Shown here piece after piece: positions 7,768 to 14,211 of a DNA stretch of 19,748 nt. Position 1 is the stretch's first letter. Every line of letters begins with the position of its first letter. The stretch covers positions 1 to 19,748 of the forward strand of contig CAJTYN010000042.1 in the NCBI GenBank assembly GCA_910584115.1, given 5' to 3'. The translations under genes and the position numbers were made by a program. The notes beneath the pieces are model-generated. The model was given only the letters and a program-made list of their open reading frames with translations. It was not told where the DNA came from and made no database searches. This DNA is from an uncultured Lachnospiraceae bacterium (GTDB taxonomy: Bacteria; Bacillota; Clostridia; Lachnospirales; Lachnospiraceae).

Positions 7768-9360
7768 ATGAAGAGCAAGCTCAACATCCAGCAGCGGCTG
7801 ATCCTGCCCATCGCATTATTGGGGATCGTGGCGCTGATCTCAAATATCCTGGCTGCGGCCAACATCCATAATGTCCATACAAATGCCGCGAAGATCGTAG
7901 ATGAACATATGGTCATCGAAAACAAGCTCTCCCAGATCCGCTGCGCTGTCATAGACATCCATAAAACGGCCCTGTCGCACATCGTCGCCACAGATTACAG
8001 CATGATGGTCCAGATCGCGTCCCAGATCAAAGAAAAGGAAGCGGACTTAGACGGCATCCTGAAAGACTACGGGGAGCACAGTGTCCATACGGACGCGGAT
8101 ACGGACATTTACCAGGCGCTGATGGACGATTACGACGCCCTCAAGCATTCCCTGGTCTTTCTCCTGTGTGCCAGCGCAGACAGCAAGACCCAGGACGCTT
8201 ATGCCCTGGCCAACGGCGATGTGTCTTCCTGCGAAAATGCCATCGAAGAGAACCTGGACACCCTCTACGCATCCATCAGCGAACAGACCGCCGACGCCCG
8301 GCACAAGCTCATGGTCGTCTACGTCATCTCTCTGGTGATCAGCACGCTGTCCATCATCACCGGGATCCTCCTTCTGCTGGCCGCCATCCGTATGATCATG
8401 GAATATGTCATACGCCCGATCCAGGGAGCGATCCGCACGCTCCAGGACAGTTCAGAGAGCATCAGCGATGTGACGGACGAAGTGCTGGACAGGACCAGGA
8501 CCTCCAACAAGAGCACCGAAGACCTGTCCTCCCTGGCGGAGACTCTCTCCGCCGCAGTCCAGGAAGTGGCCGGCAGCAGCTCTGTGATCAACAGCCACGT
8601 CTCGGAGATCAAGAGCGACGTCCACGACATGGCCGGGGAATGCAGCCTGATCGCCGCGTATTCCGTAGAAATGCGTAAGCGCGCCGACACACTGGAACAG
8701 GCCGCCCAGACAAATACACAGATCATCCGCACGAAAGCCGCGGCCATGCTGGCTGAACTGGACGGCGCCATCCAACAGAGCAGGAGCGTCGACCAGATCG
8801 ACCAGCTCAGCAGGGATATCGTGGGGATCTCCTCCACCACGGACCTGATCGCGCTGAACGCCCGGGTGGAGGCCGCGCGGGCCGGAGAAGCCGGAAAAGG
8901 CTTTGCCGTCGTGGCAGACGAGATCCGTGAACTGGCCGACTCCTGCCAGAAGACCGCCAGCAGCATCCAGGAGATCAACCAGGTCGTCACAGACGCCGTA
9001 CATACACTTTCCAGACATGCCCAGGACCTGATCGACTATCTGAATGGATCCATCTTGACAGAATTTCAGGAATTTATCCATTCCGGAAAGCAGTACAAGG
9101 ACGATTCCGTCTACATCGAACAGGCGATGGACCGGTTCAGCAGCAGGACCGACCGATTAAGAGATTCCGTCATCGAGATCGCCGGATCCATCGACAGCAT
9201 CACCAAGACCATCGAGGAGAGCGCCACAGGCATCACCGGCATGGCAGCCAGCACCAGGGATCTGGCGGAGGATATGGCGGACATCACCGGCCGGATGGGC
9301 ATCAACCAAGAGATCGTCCAGGGATTGCAGCGGCAGACCGATGTACTCTCGGATCTGTGA
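7768..9360 (+). CDS. Methyl-accepting chemotaxis protein
   Basis: This 530-residue transmembrane chemoreceptor has a short cytoplasmic tail and a first membrane span near residues 11-32. An extracytoplasmic helical ligand domain of about 150 residues follows (33-181), compatible with a four-helix-bundle sensor. The second span is near 183-207, followed by a HAMP-like linker and a long coiled-coil signalling domain. The kinase-contact hairpin is clear at about 353-390: TTDLIALNARVEAARAGE followed by GKGFAVVADEIRELA. It would modulate CheA through CheW, but no che genes are in the window. AGGAGG lies eleven bases before the ATG. It follows the solute-binding lipoprotein by 15 bases and precedes the sensory hydrogenase by 51 bases, so a shared signalling role is likely. 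What it senses is unknown; the neighbouring binding protein is the obvious partner candidate. Confidence 0.93.
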   Translation: MKSKLNIQQRLILPIALLGIVALISNILAAANIHNVHTNAAKIVDEHMVIENKLSQIRCAVIDIHKTALSHIVATDYSMMVQIASQIKEKEADLDGILKDYGEHSVHTDADTDIYQALMDDYDALKHSLVFLLCASADSKTQDAYALANGDVSSCENAIEENLDTLYASISEQTADARHKLMVVYVISLVISTLSIITGILLLLAAIRMIMEYVIRPIQGAIRTLQDSSESISDVTDEVLDRTRTSNKSTEDLSSLAETLSAAVQEVAGSSSVINSHVSEIKSDVHDMAGECSLIAAYSVEMRKRADTLEQAAQTNTQIIRTKAAAMLAELDGAIQQSRSVDQIDQLSRDIVGISSTTDLIALNARVEAARAGEAGKGFAVVADEIRELADSCQKTASSIQEINQVVTDAVHTLSRHAQDLIDYLNGSILTEFQEFIHSGKQYKDDSVYIEQAMDRFSSRTDRLRDSVIEIAGSIDSITKTIEESATGITGMAASTRDLAEDMADITGRMGINQEIVQGLQRQTDVLSDL

Positions 9361-9411
9361 GCAGTCCCTTGATGAACAAATATATCTATATCATAAAATG
9401 AGGTGAAACAG

Positions 9412-11127
9412 ATGAATGTGATCGATTTTAAACCAGCAAAATGCAGCCACTGCTACCGCTGCGTGCGCACATGCCATGTCAAAGCCATCACGATCAAAGA
9501 TCAGCAGGCCCAGATCATCGCGGATTCCTGCATCTTCTGCGGCGACTGCTTAAACGAATGTCCCCAGGACGCCAAAGTCTATCTCAGCGACCTGCATAAA
9601 GTCAAGAACTGGATCGCCGCCGGGACCCCTCTGGCAGTCTCCCTGGCGCCTTCTTACAGGAGCCTGTTCCATTTCAACGAACCCGGGCAGGTCTTTACCG
9701 CATTAAAGAAACTGGGTTTCACCCATGTCCGCGAGACCGCCGAGGGCGCCGCTCTGGTCACAGGTGAATACCAAAAACTGCTGAGCGAGCACGCGATGGA
9801 GAACATCATCACCACCTGCTGTCCCAGCGTGACCCGCCTGATCGAGACGTATTATCCGTCCCTGATCCCCTACCTGGCGCCCGTCGTCTCACCCATGACC
9901 GCCCACGCCCGGATGCTGCGGCAGGAATACGGACCGGACGTGAAAGTCGTCTTCATCGGCCCTTGCATCGCCAAGAAAGCAGAAGCCTATGACAACCCCT
10001 CCGGAGAGTCTGCGGACGCCGTCCTGAATTTCCATGAGGTGAAAAGATGGCTGCGCACTGAAGAGATCCAGATCAAAGCCTGCGAAGCCGCTCCCATCCC
10101 CGGGTACGATCCCCATGTAAATAAACTCTATCCCATCGCCGGCGGGATCATCACCTCCGTCAACGCCTCCGGCACACACACAGATGGTTACGGAAAATTT
10201 GCCGTGGACGGCGTAAAAAACTGCATCGACCTGTGTGACAACCTAGTGACCGGAAAGATGTCAAACTGCTTCATCGAAATGAGCGCCTGCGAGGGCGGCT
10301 GCATCCAGGGACCCATGACCGGCAATACAAAGCTGGCCCGCTTCCAGTCCCGCGTAGACCTGGAAGGATCCGTAAAGATCATGCCCGCCGAGGAAGGACT
10401 CCTCAACTACGACACCGCTCCCCTCCACGCCGCCGCCACGTTCCGGGACAAGTCACCAAAGACGGTCTTACCCACCGAAGAACAGATCCGGGAGATCCTG
10501 GAAAAGACCGGAAAATATACGAAAGACGACGAGCTGAACTGCGGCGCCTGCGGCTATCACAGCTGCCGGGACAAAGCGGTCGCCGTCTTCCAGGGCAAAG
10601 CAGAACTCTCCATGTGCATCCCCTACATGAACGAACAGGCCCGCTCCCTCTCCAACATGGTCCTGGAGGCATCGCCAAACATGACGCTCATCGTGGACCG
10701 CGAACTGAAGATCCAGGAATTTTCCGCAGCCGCCGAAAAGCATTTTCATATCACGCGGAAAAAAGCCCTGGAGACATACCTGTTCGAGCTGATGGACACC
10801 GACGATTTCGAATGGGCTTTCAGATACAAACAGCACGTACAGAGCAAAAAGATGGAATTCCCAGAGTACGGCTTCATCGCCATGATGCGCCTGATCTATA
10901 TGCACAAAGAAGATAAAGTGCTGGCGATCCTGATCGATATCACCAAGGAGGAAAAAGCGGCCGAACAGACATACATCAAGAATCTGGAGACTGTAGAGCT
11001 GGCCCAGCAGGTGATCGACAAACAGATGAAAGTCGCCCAGGAGATCGCGGGCCTCCTCGGAGAGACGACCGCCGAGACGAAAGTGACCCTCACTGATATC
11101 TGTAGATCGCTCCTGGACGATGAATGA
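9412..11127 (+). CDS. hydS: Sensory-type [FeFe]-hydrogenase homologue with PAS domain (HydS-like)
   Basis: This cytoplasmic H-cluster protein is probably a signalling rather than a bulk H2-metabolising enzyme. Of 571 residues, the N-terminus has two [4Fe-4S] ferredoxin sites (Cys11/14/17/21 and 40/43/46/50). The H-cluster domain has TTCCPS at 134-139, GPCIAKKAEA at 183-192 and EMSACEGGCIQG at 289-300, giving ligands Cys137, 185, 293 and 297. An extra four-Cys iron-sulfur motif follows (Cys377, 380, 385, 402; CGACGYHSC), then a PAS-like domain near 410-515 and a short helical tail. This architecture matches the putative sensory group C/D enzymes. Methionines of CpI (353 and 497) are replaced here by Gly183 and Ser291, while the relay Cys136 is kept. 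An in-frame GTG at 9403 is possible, but GAGGTG at 9400-9405 lies six bases before ATG 9412, which I chose. The phosphatase gene follows after 15 bases. Confidence 0.9.
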   Translation: MNVIDFKPAKCSHCYRCVRTCHVKAITIKDQQAQIIADSCIFCGDCLNECPQDAKVYLSDLHKVKNWIAAGTPLAVSLAPSYRSLFHFNEPGQVFTALKKLGFTHVRETAEGAALVTGEYQKLLSEHAMENIITTCCPSVTRLIETYYPSLIPYLAPVVSPMTAHARMLRQEYGPDVKVVFIGPCIAKKAEAYDNPSGESADAVLNFHEVKRWLRTEEIQIKACEAAPIPGYDPHVNKLYPIAGGIITSVNASGTHTDGYGKFAVDGVKNCIDLCDNLVTGKMSNCFIEMSACEGGCIQGPMTGNTKLARFQSRVDLEGSVKIMPAEEGLLNYDTAPLHAAATFRDKSPKTVLPTEEQIREILEKTGKYTKDDELNCGACGYHSCRDKAVAVFQGKAELSMCIPYMNEQARSLSNMVLEASPNMTLIVDRELKIQEFSAAAEKHFHITRKKALETYLFELMDTDDFEWAFRYKQHVQSKKMEFPEYGFIAMMRLIYMHKEDKVLAILIDITKEEKAAEQTYIKNLETVELAQQVIDKQMKVAQEIAGLLGETTAETKVTLTDICRSLLDDE

Positions 11128-11142
11128 TGAGGGGGAACAGAC

Positions 11143-12315
11143 ATGAATATCCATATCGACATGGCTTATAAGAGCCTGAACAAGATACACGAAGAATTAT
11201 GCGGCGACAAAGTGGAGATCCTCCGCACAGAAGACTCCTCCATCCTGATCCTGGCAGACGGGATGGGCAGCGGAGTAAAAGCCAATATCCTGGCTACGCT
11301 GACCTCCAAGATCCTGGGCACCATGTTCCTAAAAGGGGCCACTTTGGACAACTGCGTGGAGACCATCGCCAAGACCCTGCCCATCTGTCAGGAACGGAAA
11401 GTCGCCTACGCCACGTTCAGCATCCTCCAGGTCTTCAACGACGGCCAGGCCTACCTGGCGGAATACGACAACCCCTCCTGCATCTTCATCCGGGACGGGA
11501 AGCTGGTACCGATCCCACAGAACATCCGCGAGATCGAGGGAAAGAAGATCAACGAATGGCATTTTCATGTAAAGGAGGGCGATGCCTTGGCACTGATCTG
11601 CGACGGCACGATCTACGCCGGCCCCGGCGAACTCTTCAATCTGAAATGGACCTGGGAGAGCATGGCAGACTACACACTGAAAGCCGCGCGCACCAGCAGT
11701 TCCGCCGCACGCTTGGCCGCCATGATGGTGGACGCCTGCAACGATCTGTATGAAAACCGCCCGGGCGACGACACGACAGCCGCCGTCATGCGCATCACCC
11801 CCAAGAAGCTGGTCAAGCTCATGACCGGCCCTCCGCTCTCCCCCGAGGACGACGCAAAAGCGGTGAGACAGCTCATGGAAGGGGACGCGACCCGCATCGT
11901 CAGCGGCGGCACCAGCGCCCAGATCGTAGCCCGCGCCCTGGATAAAGAGATCGCGCCGCATACAGGCCCCTTAGATCCGGACATCCCGCCCATCGCCCAT
12001 ATCGAAGGGATCGACCTGACCACCGAAGGCGTCCTCACGCTGAGCCATACGTTAAAACTCCTGGAACGCTATGAAAACGACGACCTGGACGAAGCATTCT
12101 TCGAGGAACTGGACGGCGATAACGGCGGGGCGATGATCGCGCGGATCCTCATCGAAGACTGCACTGACTTGGAGATCATCCTGGGCACCGCCGTCAACGA
12201 CGCGCATACCACCCCCGGCCTGGCGTTCCGCCTGCATGCTCGGAATCAACTGGTGGAATATCTGAAAGAACTGATGGAAAAAATGGATAAGACTGTGACA
12301 GTCTATTCTTATTGA
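11143..12315 (+). CDS. SpoIIE-type serine phosphatase with novel C-terminal domain
   Basis: The first ~220 of 390 residues form a PP2C-like SpoIIE phosphatase domain: LADGMGSGVKA at 37-47 (metal-binding Asp39), LICDGTIYAG at 151-160 and the closing GDDTTAAVM at 208-216. Such enzymes dephosphorylate serine on anti-sigma antagonist (STAS) proteins or similar targets. The acidic metal-binding residues expected at these motifs are present, so it should be active. Residues ~230-390 form a second domain that I cannot assign, with MEGDATRIVSGGTSAQIVAR at 245-264 and IAHIEGIDLTTEGVLTLSHT at 284-303. No transmembrane segment or signal peptide is seen, so it is cytosolic. GAGGGGG lies shortly before the ATG, 15 bases after the hydrogenase stop. 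A sensory hydrogenase next to a phosphatase is a known arrangement. The inference is that H-cluster/PAS state sets phosphatase activity. No kinase, STAS protein or sigma factor is in the window. Confidence 0.88.
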   Translation: MNIHIDMAYKSLNKIHEELCGDKVEILRTEDSSILILADGMGSGVKANILATLTSKILGTMFLKGATLDNCVETIAKTLPICQERKVAYATFSILQVFNDGQAYLAEYDNPSCIFIRDGKLVPIPQNIREIEGKKINEWHFHVKEGDALALICDGTIYAGPGELFNLKWTWESMADYTLKAARTSSSAARLAAMMVDACNDLYENRPGDDTTAAVMRITPKKLVKLMTGPPLSPEDDAKAVRQLMEGDATRIVSGGTSAQIVARALDKEIAPHTGPLDPDIPPIAHIEGIDLTTEGVLTLSHTLKLLERYENDDLDEAFFEELDGDNGGAMIARILIEDCTDLEIILGTAVNDAHTTPGLAFRLHARNQLVEYLKELMEKMDKTVTVYSY

Positions 12316-12322
12316 CGGATAT

Positions 12323-12360
12323 GAAAAAGAACGCCTCTGCAGCAAATGGCGTTCTTTTTC
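12323..12360 (+). terminator. Rho-independent terminator, probably bidirectional
   Basis: GAAAAAGAACGCC (12323-12335) and GGCGTTCTTTTTC (12348-12360) form a perfect 13-bp stem with a 12-base loop. The T-run is within and at the end of the stem on either strand. It starts 8 bases after the phosphatase stop and also lies just beyond the end of the minus-strand Uma2 remnant, so it can close both convergent transcripts. Confidence 0.9.
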
Positions 12361-12370
12361 CTTAGCATCC

Positions 12371-12616
12371 CTACCGACCCTCCTGTGCTGTTCCGATATC
12401 AGAAAGATCGATATAGAGATCCTCATAATAGATGGAAGGAGAGGACGCGTGTTCCATATCATAGACAAGGACGATCTCCTTCATCGGATCCAGGATCCAA
12501 TACTCCCGCACCCCGACAGAATGGTACAGGGACACTTTCGTATGATAGTCCATGGAACGGCTGCTCGGGGAGACGATCTCGATGATCCAGTCCAGCGCTC
12601 CATGACACCCCCTGTT
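12371..12616 (-). pseudogene. 5'-truncated Uma2-family (PD-(D/E)XK nuclease fold) remnant
   Basis: Read on the minus strand, the frame opens after a TAA at 12617-12619 and continues for 81 codons to a TAG at 12371. It contains ALDWIIEIVSPSSRSMDY and then GVREYWILDP, the hallmark C-terminal half of Uma2-family proteins (about 180-200 residues when whole). The conserved core begins right after the in-frame stop, so the N-terminal half is missing. The only internal ATG (12553) would discard the catalytic-looking IIEIVSP strand and leave 60 residues. No upstream continuation is visible, because the PHP gene occupies the sequence beyond 12630. I read this as a decayed fragment left by deletion, not a functional gene. 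Uma2 proteins occur in many copies and are often linked to mobile DNA, but no transposase or terminal repeats are seen here. Confidence 0.75.
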
Positions 12617-12629
12617 TTACTTTAAATAC

Positions 12630-13451
12630 TCATTTATTGGATTTTATCATCCTGCGCGCTGCACGCACCCGATCCAGGTGATAGATCTCCTGCACCTTGA
12701 CTTTGCGTTTATGGGATTTCAGAGCCGCCAGACCCTGGTTGTACACTTTCCAGGCAGTCTCCACCGGCACCAGATGCCACGCCAGGCCCTGCCGGACAGG
12801 TTCCCTCTCCTGCCCGCCGCACCCCACGACCAGGCCGTGCTCGACCGCATAGATGAGGTCATTACAGTTTCGCACATTATAGTCAATATCTGTGTATGCC
12901 GTGCCCACATATTTTTCCCTGTGGGAATCCGATCCGCCGAATGCTGGTTTTTGATAGATCCGGGCCAGCTCCCGAGCCTTTTGATTGGACTCCGGGAGTT
13001 CACAGGTGTTGAACGCCTCCACAAAATCAAACTGATGGATCAGCTCCGGATCCCTTTCCAGCTTCTTCGAACACATGGCGCTCAGGAATTTTGCGCCGAA
13101 AGGGTGCGCCGGACCGAGGATCCCGCCGTAGCGGTGGACGATCTTGACCAGCAGCTGGACAGGCAGCCCGCGGACTTCCAGGATGCGCAGCTTCAGATTG
13201 TCCGGCATGATCACCAAGATATGTCCGGCATCGATCGTATCGTATTCGATCCCTTTTAAGATCACAAAGTCGTCGTATTCATCTGTCCTCTTACGCAGCT
13301 CTTTCCAAGCACGGTATCCGTTGTATGTGTTGTGATCCGTGACCAGCATCCCATCAAAGCCTTTCTGCCTGAGGAGCCGTACATAATCCTCTATATCGAT
13401 CTTTCCGTCCAAAGAACCGTTTTTCGTATGGCAATGCAGATCAAACCTCAT
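12630..13451 (-). CDS. PHP-domain metal-dependent phosphoesterase
   Basis: The 273-residue protein has the PHP fold metal ligands in order: HCH at 6-8, TDHN at 38-41 (Asp39, His40), Glu69, His77, PAHPFG at 115-119 with His116, and GGSDSH at 172-177 (Asp175, His177). These bind a di- or trinuclear metal site that hydrolyses phosphoesters. Family members act as histidinol phosphatases, nucleotide 3',5'-bisphosphate phosphatases or RNA/DNA 5'-3' exonucleases, and the substrate cannot be chosen here. The last ~60 residues form a basic extension (HKRKVKVQEIYHLDRVRAAR) that may contact nucleic acid; this is a guess. AAGGAG lies seven bases before the ATG. It follows the DUF3786-like gene by 80 bases, with a stable hairpin between them. 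No signal peptide is present, so it is cytosolic. Its link to the acs genes may be only positional. Confidence 0.85.
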   Translation of the reverse strand: MRFDLHCHTKNGSLDGKIDIEDYVRLLRQKGFDGMLVTDHNTYNGYRAWKELRKRTDEYDDFVILKGIEYDTIDAGHILVIMPDNLKLRILEVRGLPVQLLVKIVHRYGGILGPAHPFGAKFLSAMCSKKLERDPELIHQFDFVEAFNTCELPESNQKARELARIYQKPAFGGSDSHREKYVGTAYTDIDYNVRNCNDLIYAVEHGLVVGCGGQEREPVRQGLAWHLVPVETAWKVYNQGLAALKSHKRKVKVQEIYHLDRVRAARRMIKSNK

Positions 13452-13491
13452 CTCGTCGCTCCTTATCAGATCTTAAGATCGCCAGAGATAT

Positions 13492-13518
13492 CCAGGGACG
13501 GGATGTACCCGCCCCTGG
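13492..13518 (-). terminator. Intergenic hairpin without T-run (weak or partial terminator)
   Basis: CCAGGGGCGGG and CCCGTCCCTGG, read on the minus strand, form an 11-bp stem with one G-U pair and a TACAT loop, 14 bases after the stop of the gene at 13532. No T-run follows, so it is either a poor terminator or an RNA-stabilising or processing hairpin between two co-transcribed genes. Confidence 0.45.
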
Positions 13519-13531
13519 CTCCAGACTATCC

Positions 13532-14197
13532 TTACATGCGTTTATCCAATTCCTTCATCATCCCGATGGTCACATCCCCGACCACAGCGATATCTTCCGC
13601 CTCAAAAGCATGGGGAAAATTATCTGAGAATATGATCTGAGAAGACGGCGGAAACTCGTCGTCCCCTTCCCACAAGATATACCGGACATAGTATCTCCCG
13701 ATCAGGCATATTTCATAAGAGATGTCCCCAAGCTCCAGTTTTTTCCCTTTCATACGCTCTAAGACTTTTCCAAAGCGGTCCAGTTTATTGCCAAATCCAT
13801 ACGCCAGGCGCAGGATGCAGCGGCCGTGGAACTGTTTCTGGTATACATTCCCCCAGGGCATGTCGCTGTAAGCGACGAAATTTCCGCTGGGAAAGGAGTC
13901 CTCGCCCTTGAGCAGATAGCGGATGACTAAGATCTTCGCCGCGATCATGTCCTCCAGCGGATAATATCCCATGTCGTCCTCCTGATGGGTCACCTGGAAA
14001 TCCGGCCAGGTGACCGCATAGACACTGCCCAAGAACTCCACCTGGAAGCTCTTGGCCGCCTCGTCATAAACGATCCGCAGACGCCGCGCTATCTCCTGGG
14101 GATCGGCTTTCTCGTATAGAGACAGATAATGCTCCCAGGGCAGTCTCTCTTTATTATCCTTTCCGTATGGAAATCTGTCCTCAGCTGTATTCTCCAT
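13532..14197 (-). CDS. DUF3786-like protein of unknown function
   Basis: The soluble 221-residue protein has no signal peptide or membrane span. It resembles the DUF3786 family that I recall from acetogens and methanogens. Supporting features are the middle section with the SGNFVAYSDMPWGNVYQKQF segment and the ELGDISYEI and WEGDDEFPPSS sections. It has no ferredoxin-type Cys cluster and no nucleotide-binding loop. AAGGAG lies ten bases before the ATG, which is only 14 bases after the acsV stop, so it is almost certainly translated from the acsV transcript. By guilt through association it may help in corrinoid handling, corrinoid-protein assembly or AcsV function; this is inference with no catalytic motif to support it. 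The family assignment is from pattern memory, and a profile search would settle it. Confidence 0.7.
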   Translation of the reverse strand: MENTAEDRFPYGKDNKERLPWEHYLSLYEKADPQEIARRLRIVYDEAAKSFQVEFLGSVYAVTWPDFQVTHQEDDMGYYPLEDMIAAKILVIRYLLKGEDSFPSGNFVAYSDMPWGNVYQKQFHGRCILRLAYGFGNKLDRFGKVLERMKGKKLELGDISYEICLIGRYYVRYILWEGDDEFPPSSQIIFSDNFPHAFEAEDIAVVGDVTIGMMKELDKRM

Positions 14198-14211
14198 TTT
14201 CTATATTCTCC

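Noticed and set aside
8319..9081. Long minus-strand open frames opposite the chemoreceptor
   Set aside because: These arise from the GC-rich codon pattern of the real gene, and no start signal or recognisable product supports them.
9403..9411. GTG start for the sensory hydrogenase, adding three residues
   Set aside because: The GTG lies inside the GAGGTG ribosome binding site of the ATG at 9412, which has ideal six-base spacing. Nothing like a binding site precedes the GTG.
12371..12553. A genuine 60-residue protein starting at the ATG at 12553
   Set aside because: Uma2-like coding similarity continues upstream of this ATG to a stop codon, so the short frame is the tail of a broken gene.
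13492..13518. Strong terminator after the DUF3786-like gene
   Set aside because: The stem is good but no T-run follows on either side, so full termination is not supported.
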